Below, piece after piece: positions 18,058 through 26,644 of a stretch of DNA of 64,000 bases (within the stretch, counting starts at the first letter, position 1; each line of letters begins with the position of its first letter). A program made the translations under genes and the position numbers. A model generated the notes under the pieces. That model was not told where the DNA came from, ran no database searches, and saw only the letters and a list, made by a program, of their open reading frames with translations. Source of the DNA: Micromonospora peucetia (GTDB lineage: Bacteria > Actinomycetota > Actinomycetes > Mycobacteriales > Micromonosporaceae). The stretch lies in the NCBI RefSeq assembly GCF_900091625.1, contig NZ_FMIC01000002.1:6634001-6698000 (forward strand), given 5' to 3'.

Positions 18058-19143
18058 GTGCCCTCGACCCCGACAACACCCCCGCCGCGAGTGGTGGTGT
18101 TCGGCCTCGGCGGAACGATCGCCATGACCAGCGCCGCAGACGAAGGCGTCCGTCCGACGCTGACCGCACACGACCTGGTCAACGCCATACCCGGACTGGC
18201 CTCCGCGGGAATCGACATCGAAGTCGTGGACTTCCGCCGCCGCCCCGGAGCGTCCCTCACCTTCGCCGACATCACCGAACTCGCCACCGCAGCGACCCAC
18301 GTACTCGCCGCCGGCGCGACCGGAGTGGTCGTCACCCAAGGCACCGACACAATCGAGGAGACCGCGTACCTGCTCGACCTGCTCCACCAGCGACCCGAAC
18401 CTGTGATCGTCACCGGCGCGATGCGCAACCCCACCATGGCCGGCGCCGACGGGCCCGCCAACCTCCTCGCCGCCATCCAGACCGCCGCGTCCCCGGCCGC
18501 CCGAGACCAAGGCTGCCTCGTCGTTCTCGCTGACGAGATCCACGCCGCCCGCTGGGTCGCCAAAACCCATTCCACCAACGGCGCCACCTTTCGCTCGCCG
18601 GACACCGGCCCCATCGGCTACGTCATGGAAGGCACCGCAAGACTACTGACCCGCCTCCCATACCGGCTCACCATTCCCACCCCGAGCAAGCCCGAGCGCG
18701 CCCGCGTCGGCCTCTACACCGTCAGCCTCGACGACGACCCCACCCTCCTCGACGCCATCGGCCCACACTGCGACGGCCTCGTCATCGCCGGATTCGGCGT
18801 CGGCCACGTACCCGAACCCCTCATACCAACCCTCACCAACCTCGCCGCACGGATCCCCGTCGTACTCACCTCCCGCACCCCGGCCGGCCCGACACTCACC
18901 CACACCTACGGCTTCCCCGGCTCCGAACGCGACCTCCTCACCCGCGGACTCATCCCCGCCGGCTGGCTACCCCCACACAAAGCCCGCATCCTGCTCCGCA
19001 CGCTCCTCGCCGCCCACGCCCAGCCGCAAGACATCGCCCCAGCATTCGCCGTTGCAGGCAACCTCGACGAACCATCCTCGTGGCCCTGGCCAACACCGAC
19101 CCTGACCGCCGATCGAACGGAGGCAACCGCCGCGCATGCGTAG
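18058..19143 (+). CDS. L-asparaginase-like amidohydrolase
   Basis: 361 residues of the asparaginase/glutaminase (type I/II) family. The nucleophile motif GLGGTIAM (Thr20) and the second catalytic motif VVTQGTDTIEE (Thr96, Asp97) are intact, and GAMRNPTMAGADGPANL is typical. No signal peptide is seen, so it is probably cytoplasmic. The GTG at 18058 is preceded by GGAAGGAAAT; a longer frame upstream belongs to the decayed gene. The downstream PCC-domain gene overlaps by 8 bases. Such an enzyme in a non-nitrogen cluster may act on an amide of a modified small molecule (inference). Confidence 0.88.
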   Translation: MPSTPTTPPPRVVVFGLGGTIAMTSAADEGVRPTLTAHDLVNAIPGLASAGIDIEVVDFRRRPGASLTFADITELATAATHVLAAGATGVVVTQGTDTIEETAYLLDLLHQRPEPVIVTGAMRNPTMAGADGPANLLAAIQTAASPAARDQGCLVVLADEIHAARWVAKTHSTNGATFRSPDTGPIGYVMEGTARLLTRLPYRLTIPTPSKPERARVGLYTVSLDDDPTLLDAIGPHCDGLVIAGFGVGHVPEPLIPTLTNLAARIPVVLTSRTPAGPTLTHTYGFPGSERDLLTRGLIPAGWLPPHKARILLRTLLAAHAQPQDIAPAFAVAGNLDEPSSWPWPTPTLTADRTEATAAHA

Positions 19144-19262
19144 CCACTACCTGACCCCAGGACGCATGATCGGTGTGGTCTTCGACCACGGCGACGACTT
19201 CTTCACCGCTCTCGCCGACGCCTGCCGCGCCCACGACATCAAGCAGGGCTACATCCCCATGG
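19136..19262 (+). pseudogene. PCC (DUF296)-domain protein, truncated by IS remnants
   Basis: The frame starts at ATG 19136, overlapping the asparaginase end. It reads YLTPGRMIGVVFDHGDDFF and then ALADACRAHDIKQGYIPM, typical of the N-terminus of PCC/DUF296 proteins (AT-hook-associated in plants, stand-alone in bacteria). Similarity stops near 19262, where IS-derived sequence begins. About two thirds of the domain is missing. Confidence 0.65.
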
Positions 19263-19265
19263 GCG

Positions 19266-19346
19266 GATTCAACCGGTCGTTGCAACACCGCTGCTGTGCA
19301 GCAATCGTAGGTGCTCGTCGAGGGCCTCGGCGGGTGTCTTCCAGCC
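19266..19346 (-). mobile_element. Possible IS30-type transposase 3' fragment
   Basis: On the minus strand this short stretch reads KTPAEALDEHLRLLHSSGVA, which resembles the C-terminal tail of IS30-family transposases (KTPAE...VATT). It lies between the truncated PCC gene and a truncated IS3 element. It is a remnant of about 80 bases. Confidence 0.5.
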
Positions 19347-19836
19347 TCGACTTCATCCGTGAGTCGATGGAGTAGCCGACGATCCGGTTGGACCACACGT
19401 CCTTGATCGCGCACAGGTAGAGCTTGCCCTCACCGGTGCGGTGTTCAGTGATGTCGGCCAGCCACAACCGATTCGGGCCGTCCGTGGCGAAGTTGCGGCG
19501 TACCAGATCGTCGTGCACTGGCGGACCGACCTTGCCGCCCTTGCCCCGACGCTTCTTCTTGCTGAACGCGCTCCACCAGCCCATGCCAGAGCAGATTCTC
19601 CAGGCGGTGCGCTCGACCATCGGCTGGCCGGCAGCGCGGGCCTCATCAGCCAGGAACCGGTAGCCGAACTCCGGGTCGTCGCGATGGGCGTCGAACAAGG
19701 CGTCCGCCCGATACGCCTCAGCCAGTTCAGCGTCGGTGACACGGCGGGCAAGCCACCGGTAGTAGGGCTGACGAGCGATGTTCAATACCCGGCACGTCAC
19801 CGCCACGGAGATACCGTCGGCGGCCAGCTCGCTCAC
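19347..19836 (-). pseudogene. IS3-family orfB (integrase-type transposase), C-terminus lost
   Basis: The frame begins with the IS3 OrfB helical region (SVAVTCRVLNIARQPYYRW), continues through RTAWRICSGMGWW and NRLWLADITEHRTGEGKLYL (first catalytic Asp), and stops being recognisable at YSIDSRMKSRL. The rest of the DDE domain is absent, so it cannot transpose itself. It overlaps orfA by 4 bases. Confidence 0.8.
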
Positions 19837-20165
19837 GAGCGGGTAGAGCCTTTTCCCGGCAGATGCGCCTGCGACAGGTAAGCCGCGGCCCGGCGCAGGA
19901 CCTCGTTCTCCTGCTCCAGCAGCTTGATCCTCTTGCGGGCCTCGCGCAGCTCAACTGACTCGCTGCCACTGACACCCGGTCCGGTACCGGCGTCAACGTC
20001 AGCCTGGCGCATCCATTTGAACAACGTCATCGGGTGGACTCCGAAGTCCTTGGCGATCTGCTCGACCGTCACGCCTGGATCACGGTCACGGGCCACCCGC
20101 ACGACGTCATCGCGGAACTCACGAGGGTAGGGCTTGGGCACAGCAACATCCTTCCAGCCCGCCAC
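19833..20165 (-). CDS. IS3-family orfA (HTH protein)
   Basis: 110-residue OrfA. An N-terminal helix-turn-helix (TVEQIAKDFGVHPMTLFKWM) is followed by a leucine-zipper-like coiled coil (ELREARKRIKLLEQENEVLR). The frame is intact, but the partner orfB is truncated. Confidence 0.85.
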   Translation of the reverse strand: MAGWKDVAVPKPYPREFRDDVVRVARDRDPGVTVEQIAKDFGVHPMTLFKWMRQADVDAGTGPGVSGSESVELREARKRIKLLEQENEVLRRAAAYLSQAHLPGKGSTRS

Positions 20166-20380
20166 CAGGGCAAGCCATCTCAGATGTCACCTAACGGTGC
20201 AGCAGACCCATCACGGTGGCGTGGATGGTGGCTTCTTAAGACGTGCCATCGGGGCATGCGCGTCGATCGCAGGGCTGTTGCAACCGTTCGGGTGACCCGG
20301 CTCAGTGATCCTGCGCACGTTCGTGCCGATGAACGGATGTCGGCCGCTGTGCTCCCGGACATCCGACTGTCCACCGAGGC

Positions 20381-21292
20381 ATGATGATCGGCATGCGTTA
20401 CCTGCTGCCTCACCCCGACGCCGTGGCCGACCTCAGCGATCTTGACGTCGGGCTTTACGACGGCACGCAACCCCTCCCAGAGAACCTGGACGACGTCGAG
20501 TTGTACGCGGTGCCGTACGGGATCATCGATCCGCGCCTGTGTGAGCCGATCACTCGGATGCCTCGGCTCAACGTTGTGCAGACAGTGACCGCTGGTTACG
20601 ACCACGTCCTGCCATTCCTGCGGCCTGGTCTGACCCTGGCCAACGGCCGGGGCGTTCACGATGCGGCTACCGCCGAACTCGCCGTGACGCTTACGCTCGC
20701 CGCCCGGCGCGGACTGCCGCAACTCGTTCGGGCGGGCGACGAGGGCCGCTGGGACCCGTACTGGTCGCGTGGACTAACTGACGCCCGGGTCCTCATCGTC
20801 GGCTACGGCTCGATCGGCGCCGCGATCGAACGCCGGCTCGCCGGGTTCGAGGTAGCCGTCAGCCGGGTGGCCCGGACTGCCCGCCCCGGGGTCCGGCCGA
20901 TCTCGGAGATCGCGGACATGCTGCCGCACGCGGACGTCGTCATCCTTTCCGCACCGCTAACCCCGGAAACCGAAGGCATGGTGAACTCGGACTTCCTAGC
21001 CAAGATGGCCGACGGGGCCCTGCTGGTAAACGTGTCAAGGGGCCGAGTGGTGGACACCGACGCGCTGCTCACCGAACTCAGCAAAGGCCGGATGCACGCC
21101 GCCTTGGACGTTACAGAGCCCGAGCCGCTGCCCGCTGGTCACCCGCTGTGGTCCGCGCCGAATGTCCTTATCAGCCCGCACGTCGGCGGCCTGACCGCTG
21201 CGTTGTCACCCCGGGCTCGCCGCTTGTTGGTCAACCAGGTCCGGCGGCACGCAGCGGGCGAACCACTCGCGAACGTTGTCGTCGCGCCATGA
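20381..21292 (+). CDS. D-isomer-specific 2-hydroxyacid dehydrogenase
   Basis: About 300 residues. The NAD-binding motif VLIVGYGSIGAAIERRL is present, as are the catalytic Arg in VNVSRGRVVDTDAL, Glu in DVTEPEPLPAGHPLW and His in NVLISPHVGG. It should reduce a 2-keto acid or oxidise a D-2-hydroxyacid using NAD(P). Three ATGs (20381, 20384, 20393) are possible; GAGG just upstream favours one of the first two. It stands alone between IS debris. Confidence 0.88.
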   Translation: MMIGMRYLLPHPDAVADLSDLDVGLYDGTQPLPENLDDVELYAVPYGIIDPRLCEPITRMPRLNVVQTVTAGYDHVLPFLRPGLTLANGRGVHDAATAELAVTLTLAARRGLPQLVRAGDEGRWDPYWSRGLTDARVLIVGYGSIGAAIERRLAGFEVAVSRVARTARPGVRPISEIADMLPHADVVILSAPLTPETEGMVNSDFLAKMADGALLVNVSRGRVVDTDALLTELSKGRMHAALDVTEPEPLPAGHPLWSAPNVLISPHVGGLTAALSPRARRLLVNQVRRHAAGEPLANVVVAP

Positions 21293-21355
21293 TCGCCCAC
21301 TGCAGACGTCCGAGGTAGCGGCGACCCTCGCCCACGGGCACGTACCGTTGATGCT

Positions 21356-22003
21356 TCAGCCCAGGGCGGACGGGCCGGTCGAAACAGTGACCCAGGCTTG
21401 AAAGGTCAGGCCCGGGTGTATGGATCGGCGCGCTGGGGCAGCTAGTGTTCGAAGCGAGGCTTCCTCTGGTGACGAAGCATGCGTGCAATTGACGCTGGGA
21501 TCGGTCCAGGCGGCAGGCCAGATCGTGATGCTGGCCGGTCGCACTACGCCGGTGCCTCGCTGAAAGAACTCGTGCAGAGCGCTCGCCATCAGGTCGGGGG
21601 CCGTCGTAGTCGCGAAGTGCGACTCGCCGGGCCAGATAGTTCGGCGAGCTGTGGGCAGGGCGTCGGCGAGAGCCGTCATCGTGGTGGGCATCGGCTCCCA
21701 TGTGTCTGCGCCTTACAACATCAACAGCGTCGGAATGGTGATCGAGGACCACTGGGACGGATCTGTGCTGTCGTCGGTGAGCGCCGTGAGGTCGTGCAGC
21801 CAGCCGATCGCCGAGCTCCGCACGCGCGGTATCACACCTGTCATCGCCCGACGCGGCATCGCGCACGGCTCTGGACTCGGCACTCGACGCTGGGTCGTCG
21901 TGCAGACCATCGCCCTGCTGCACTGGTTCCGGCGCCTCCGAATCCGCTGGGAGATCCGCGACGACATCCACGAAGCGTTCCTCACCCCCGCCTGCGCCGT
22001 CAT
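21356..22003 (-). pseudogene. Alpha/beta hydrolase C-terminal part with nonsense mutation
   Basis: On the minus strand the frame reads SSITIPTLLML, then an in-frame TAA, then GADTWEPMPTTMTALADALP and FATTTAPDLMASALHEFF. The pattern (a strand leading to QGADT, then the His loop) is typical of the C-terminal half of alpha/beta hydrolases, so the TAA probably replaced a Gln codon. The N-terminal half with the nucleophile elbow is absent. An IS5-type element borders it on that side. Confidence 0.6.
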
Positions 22004-22069
22004 CTGCTGGCGCCGACTCCAACGCTCAAAGAGTTAGGAGTTCTAAGAGGTCGCGCAGATTGGTGGTGA

Positions 22070-22912
22070 TCATCGGCGGCGGGTGGGGCGGGTGTCCCAC
22101 CGGTAGGTGGTCCACGCTCGTCTGAGCAGGCTACGGACGGTAATGATCGCGTCGGCGAGGTCGAAGAACGCGTCGATGACCTTCTCGGTTCGTTCGTAGC
22201 AGCGTTGTAGTCGGTTGAACGCGTTGTGCCAGCTGTTCGTCCGTTCGACATGCCACCGTTGGCCCGCCTGGATGGGCGCCTTGTCGCCCTTGTGGGCGAT
22301 CTTGCCGGTCAGGCCGCGTTCGGCCAGCAGCGTGCGGGTGACCGCCGAGTCGTATCCGGCGTCGAGGTGCACCGCGATGGTCTCGGGGAGTGGGCCCAGG
22401 TCGTCGAGCCGGTCGAGGGTGGGTGCCAGCAGCGGTGAGTCGTGTCGGTTCGCGCCGGCCAGGACCCGGCCGAGGGGGATGCCGTGACCGTCGACCATTA
22501 TCGAGCGTTTCATTCCTTGCTTGCCCCGGTCGACCGGGGACCGTCCGGCGCAGTCGCCTCCGCCGGGCGCTTTGGTGATACAGCCGTCCACGGCGATGTC
22601 GTCCAGGACCAGGCCGACGAGCCGGTCGTAGGCGTCCATCGCGATCTGCTTGAGCTGGGCGAACGCCCCGAGGCGGATCCACTCGTCACGACGGCCGCGG
22701 ATCGTGGCGGCCGAGCAGGTGGCATCGGCGATCGCCTCGTAGGAACAGCCGAACCGCAGCACCTGAATCAGCTTGTCGAACACGATCCGGTCATCGACCC
22801 GCCTGCGGTGGCAGCCCAACGGATGCGTCGGGGCGTACGTCGGCCGGTCAGGTAGCAGCGCGGTGAACTGGACCCACAGTGGCTCGATCAGCCATGCTGG
22901 GATAGCAGGCAC
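22070..22912 (-). CDS. IS5-family transposase
   Basis: 280 residues. The N-terminal DUF4096-like region (WVQFTALLPDRP, FDKLIQVLRFGCSYEAIA) is followed by a DDE domain (DDIAVDGCITKAPGGGDC, VHLDAGYDSAVTRTLL, NRLQRCYERTEKVIDAFFDLA). The start is GTG 22912, preceded by GGGAGATCCT. A 14-base inverted repeat covers the start codon. Element ends are unclear: GTTAGGAGTTCTAAGAGG near 22034 may be one, and I could not find its partner to the right. Confidence 0.85.
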   Translation of the reverse strand: MPAIPAWLIEPLWVQFTALLPDRPTYAPTHPLGCHRRRVDDRIVFDKLIQVLRFGCSYEAIADATCSAATIRGRRDEWIRLGAFAQLKQIAMDAYDRLVGLVLDDIAVDGCITKAPGGGDCAGRSPVDRGKQGMKRSIMVDGHGIPLGRVLAGANRHDSPLLAPTLDRLDDLGPLPETIAVHLDAGYDSAVTRTLLAERGLTGKIAHKGDKAPIQAGQRWHVERTNSWHNAFNRLQRCYERTEKVIDAFFDLADAIITVRSLLRRAWTTYRWDTRPTRRR

Positions 22913-22971
22913 AGGATCTCCCGGTGATCACGAGGCGTAAGCACCTTCATGATCATGGATCTTGTGCCTGC
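22905..22971. promoter_or_regulatory. Inverted repeat spanning transposase start codon
   Basis: GCAGGCACAGGATC (22905-22918) pairs with GATCTTGTGCCTGC (22958-22971) at 13 of 14 positions. In the minus-strand mRNA the downstream arm contains the GTG start codon and lies next to the ribosome site, so folding could hide the start and limit transposase translation. Internal GATC palindromes lie in the loop. Confidence 0.5.
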
Positions 22972-23244
22972 ACTCGTTCAGCAACGCCCGTCCAGCCTCG
23001 CCATTCTGCGCGGGCTCTAAGTGCGGACCGACGCAGCGGAGTCGGGATTGTGCCAACATCAACTCCCGGCTGGACATCGCGGCGAAACTACAGCTGGCTG
23101 TACCTCAGTTCCGGTAGTAGGAGGTATCGGCCCAGGCCGCCGCCACTCCTAGCATCGGACGGCATGAGATCAACGAGGGACCCGTCAAGACGGCGCGTCC
23201 CGCACGCCGAGACCGCCCCGACCGACTCGCCATACACCCGCGCA

Positions 23245-23991
23245 ATGCCGACATCCGGGGCATCGTCGTACGCGGTGCGCTTAGAGTCGGTGTCGAAGGA
23301 GTACGGGTCGGGGAAGAACGCGGTACGGGCTCTCGACGCGGTGACAGCCGACTTCCCACGCGGTACGTTCACCGCCGTCATGGGCCCGTCCGGGTCCGGC
23401 AAGAGCACATTTCTGAACTGCGCGGCCGGTCTGGACCGGCCGACGTCGGGCCGGGTCATGCTGGGCGACACGGAACTGTCCAGCACGTCGGAGAGCGAGC
23501 TGACCGAACTGCGGCGCGACCGGATCGGGTTCGTCTTCCAGGCGTACAACCTGCTGGGGGCGCTGACCGTCGAGGAGAACGTCACGCTGCCGCTGCGGCT
23601 GGCGGACCGGAAGACCGACCAGGCGTTCCTGCGAGAAGTGCTCACCGCGGTCGGCCTCGGTGAGCACGTCAAGCGGCGGCCGGGCGAACTTTCCGGCGGT
23701 CAGCAGCAGCGAGTCGCGGTCGCCCGCGCGCTGATCACCCGCCCGGATGTGGTGGTCGCGGACGAGCCGACCGGCGCGTTGGATACCCGGTCCAGCAAGC
23801 AGGTTCTGGAACTGCTGCGACACGTCGTGGACGACATGGGGCAGACCGTGCTGATGGTCACCCACGACCCGGTCGCCGCCTCCTTCGCCGACTCGGTCGT
23901 GTTTCTAGCCGACGGCAGGATCGCGGGCGAGCTGACCCGACCCACTCCGGAGCAGGTTGCGTCGCACATGACGCACCTGGGCGAGTGGTGA
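23245..23991 (+). CDS. ABC transporter ATP-binding protein (MacB/LolD type)
   Basis: 248 residues. It has Walker A GPSGSGKST, Q-loop FVFQAYNLL, signature ELSGGQQQRVAVARAL, Walker B VVVADEPTGALD and the switch His in VMVTHDP. The family pairs with FtsX-type permeases to drive export or mechanotransmission. The start at ATG 23245 is chosen because homology begins there; the upstream frame is not protein-like. Its stop overlaps the permease start. Confidence 0.92.
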   Translation: MPTSGASSYAVRLESVSKEYGSGKNAVRALDAVTADFPRGTFTAVMGPSGSGKSTFLNCAAGLDRPTSGRVMLGDTELSSTSESELTELRRDRIGFVFQAYNLLGALTVEENVTLPLRLADRKTDQAFLREVLTAVGLGEHVKRRPGELSGGQQQRVAVARALITRPDVVVADEPTGALDTRSSKQVLELLRHVVDDMGQTVLMVTHDPVAASFADSVVFLADGRIAGELTRPTPEQVASHMTHLGEW

Positions 23992-26594
23992 TCCGGCGCA
24001 TCCGGCGGCTGGTCCACCTCGTGGTGCCGTACCGCAAAGATCTGTCGCTGGCGTGGAGCACGATCAAGGGGCGCAAGGGCGGTTTCGTCGGCTCCTTCCT
24101 CGCGATCGCCGCGGGCTCGGCAGTGATCACCGCATGCGGGATACTGCTGGTGTCCGGCCTCGGCACCGGCGTGACCCCCGAGCGCTACTCGGGCGCAGCG
24201 GTGGTCCTCGGCGCTGAGCAGTCGTTCTGGCTGGACGAGACCGCCGAGGTCCGCTACAGCGAGCGCGTCACGCTGCCCGCCGACAAGATCGCCGCCGTCG
24301 CCGCGGTGCCCGGTGTTCAGTCGGCCATCGGAGACGTCAACGTCGAGGTCAGCGTGCTGACCTCGAACGGCGACGCAGTGGCCGGCCCGGACGGCTTCCC
24401 GATGTTCGGACACGGCTGGTCCGCTGCGGCGCTCGCGCCGTTCCGAGTCCGCGAGGGCCGCGCACCCGCCGCGCCCGACGAAGTTGTGCTCGACGCCGAC
24501 CTCGCCGCGCGCGGCGACGTGTCGCTCGACGCGACGGTGCGCCTCGTGGTCGGCTCGATCCCGTCGTCCTACCGCGTCGTGGGCATTGCCACCGCGCCGG
24601 GGGATGGGTTGGACCGGCAGTCCGCCGTGTTCGTCACCGACGATCAGGCGTCCAAGCTGTCCGGCCGTCCGGACCGGGTGGACGCCATCGGCGTGCTCGC
24701 CGCACCCGGTGTGACACCGGAGCAGTTGGCCAAGCGCATCACGGCCGCCGTGCCGGGCGTGGTGGCCCATACCGGCGCGGGACGCGGCGACGTGGAGTTC
24801 CTGGACGTAGGCGACGCCCGCAGCCTAGTAGTCGAGTCGGCCGCGTCGTTCGGCGGCACCATGGTGCTGATCGTGGGGTTCGTGGTGGCCAGCACCCTCG
24901 CCCTGTCGGTGCGGCAGCGGAGACGCGAACTGGCCCTGCTGCGAGCCATCGGCGCGACGCCAAAACAGATCCACTGGATGATCGACGCCGAGATCACCCT
25001 CGTGTCGTCGGTCGGCGCCGTCGTCGGCGCGATGCCCGGTGTGGCGCTCGCGTTCGTGATGCGCGGCGTGTTCGTCCTCGCGGACGCGATACCTCCGGAC
25101 TTCCAGATGCGGGTGGGGTTGTTGCCCCTCCTGGCCTCCCTGGTGCTGTGCATGACCAGCGCCCGGCTCGCCGGCTGGCTGGTCGCGCGCCGGGTGGCCA
25201 AGGTCAGCCCGGTCGAGGCGATCGGAGACGCCACGGTCGAGCCCCAGAAAATCGGCTGGGTCCGGTTGACCATCGGCGTCCTACTCATCCCGCTCGGGCT
25301 GCTGCTGACCTTGGGCAACGTCGCGTCGCCGGGCGACTCGGCCGCCGACACCGCGGGGAGCGCGGTCCTGTTGTTCGTCGTGGCGCTCGGGTGTCTTGGA
25401 CCCCTGCTGCTTCGCGGCGCCATCGTGCTGTTCGGCTCGCGCCTGAACCGGCAGACCACGGCCGGCGGCTTCCTCGCCCAGGCCAACGCGCGGGCCAACT
25501 CGCAGCGGCTCAGCTCGGCCACCACACCGCTGGCCATGGGCGTAACCCTGGCCGCCGTGCAGGTGTTCGGCGCCTCCACGACGATCGCCGGAGCGCAGCA
25601 CCAACTCGAGAACGGCCTGCGGGCCGACCACGTACTGACCGCCTCGTCCGGTGCCGGTGTGTCCCCGGAGGTCGTAGACGCCGTGCGCAGCGTGCCCGGC
25701 GTCGCCGTGGCGACGCCGATGGCACGGACGCAGGTGCTGTTGACATTCCCGTCCGAGGACAGCACCGCCACCAAGGTCTTCGCCGCCCAGGGCGTGGCAC
25801 CCGAACGGCTCTCCGAAACCATGGACCTCGCGGTGGACCAGGGCGACATCGCCGACCTGCGGGGCGACGCGGTGGCGCTGAGCCGGGTCGTCGCGCAGAC
25901 CGTCCGAGCGAAAGTCGGCGGGACGATCGAGCTCCGGCTCGGCGACGGCACGGTGGTCAAGCCACGGGTGGTGGCGATCTACGAGAACGGCCTGGGCTTC
26001 GGGGACATCACCCTGCCCAACGACCTCGTCATCGCCCACACCACCGCGCGGGTGGACACCGCAGTACTGATCAGATCGGTGCACGGGACCGCCCCAGAGG
26101 CTCTCGCCGGCGCGCTGCGTGGCGCCGTCGCACGCTACCCCACGGTCCAGGTCGGCGACCGGCAGACGTTCCTGGCCGCACCCGGGTCCGGCGGCTCGGG
26201 TGACTGGGCGCTGAACCTGCTGTTCCAGACGGTGCTGCTGGGCTACATCGCCATCGCCGTGGTGAACACCCTCGTGATGGCCACAGCGGCGCGAGTTCGC
26301 GAGTTCGCGATGCTGCGACTCATCGGCGCCAGCCGAGACCAGGTCCGCGCGATGATGAACGGCGAGGCCAGGATCGTGGTCTTTTCGGCGCTGCTGTTCG
26401 GCTTGCTGGCAACGATCCCACCGCTGATCGGCATCAGCCTCGGATTGACGAAGTCGTCCGTTCCCACGATTTCCCTCACCGGGCTCACGGCGATCGTGAC
26501 GCTCACCATCGCACTCTCCTGGGTTGCGATCAGTATGGCCACCCGGTACGCGATGCGATCCGCGCCGGTCGACGCGATCGGCGGGCGCGAGTGA
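23988..26594 (+). CDS. FtsX-like ABC transporter permease
   Basis: About 868 residues with two FtsX/MacB-core modules. An N-terminal helix (FLAIAAGSAVITACGILLV) and a large extracytoplasmic domain with VPGVQSAIGDVNV are followed by three membrane helices and the motif RRRELALLRAIGATPKQIHWM. A second extracytoplasmic domain and the mirror motif REFAMLRLIGASRDQVRAMM then lead to the last helices. The start overlaps the ATPase stop (GTGA). The pair resembles exporters for peptides or antibiotics. It converges on a two-component pair that could control it. Confidence 0.9.
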   Translation: MIRRIRRLVHLVVPYRKDLSLAWSTIKGRKGGFVGSFLAIAAGSAVITACGILLVSGLGTGVTPERYSGAAVVLGAEQSFWLDETAEVRYSERVTLPADKIAAVAAVPGVQSAIGDVNVEVSVLTSNGDAVAGPDGFPMFGHGWSAAALAPFRVREGRAPAAPDEVVLDADLAARGDVSLDATVRLVVGSIPSSYRVVGIATAPGDGLDRQSAVFVTDDQASKLSGRPDRVDAIGVLAAPGVTPEQLAKRITAAVPGVVAHTGAGRGDVEFLDVGDARSLVVESAASFGGTMVLIVGFVVASTLALSVRQRRRELALLRAIGATPKQIHWMIDAEITLVSSVGAVVGAMPGVALAFVMRGVFVLADAIPPDFQMRVGLLPLLASLVLCMTSARLAGWLVARRVAKVSPVEAIGDATVEPQKIGWVRLTIGVLLIPLGLLLTLGNVASPGDSAADTAGSAVLLFVVALGCLGPLLLRGAIVLFGSRLNRQTTAGGFLAQANARANSQRLSSATTPLAMGVTLAAVQVFGASTTIAGAQHQLENGLRADHVLTASSGAGVSPEVVDAVRSVPGVAVATPMARTQVLLTFPSEDSTATKVFAAQGVAPERLSETMDLAVDQGDIADLRGDAVALSRVVAQTVRAKVGGTIELRLGDGTVVKPRVVAIYENGLGFGDITLPNDLVIAHTTARVDTAVLIRSVHGTAPEALAGALRGAVARYPTVQVGDRQTFLAAPGSGGSGDWALNLLFQTVLLGYIAIAVVNTLVMATAARVREFAMLRLIGASRDQVRAMMNGEARIVVFSALLFGLLATIPPLIGISLGLTKSSVPTISLTGLTAIVTLTIALSWVAISMATRYAMRSAPVDAIGGRE

Positions 26595-26644
26595 GCCGTT
26601 TGGCGGCGGCTCGCGAGTGATCGACGACGGAGACGGGGGTCAGG

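Larger units (their letters stand above)
19347..20205 (-). mobile_element. IS3-family element, truncated at its 3' end
   Basis: It contains an intact orfA and a truncated orfB on the minus strand. The orfA-proximal end is near 20205, where GGTGCAGCAGACCC-like sequence may be the terminal repeat. The orfB end is missing: after SRMKSRL near 19347 the sequence changes to an IS30-like fragment. Confidence 0.75.

Noticed and set aside
21479..22069. Plus-strand frame of 196 codons
   Set aside because: Antisense to the alpha/beta hydrolase remnant; no domain features.
25148..26203. Plus-strand frame of 351 codons rich in Arg
   Set aside because: Out-of-frame shadow of the FtsX permease; composition is non-protein-like.
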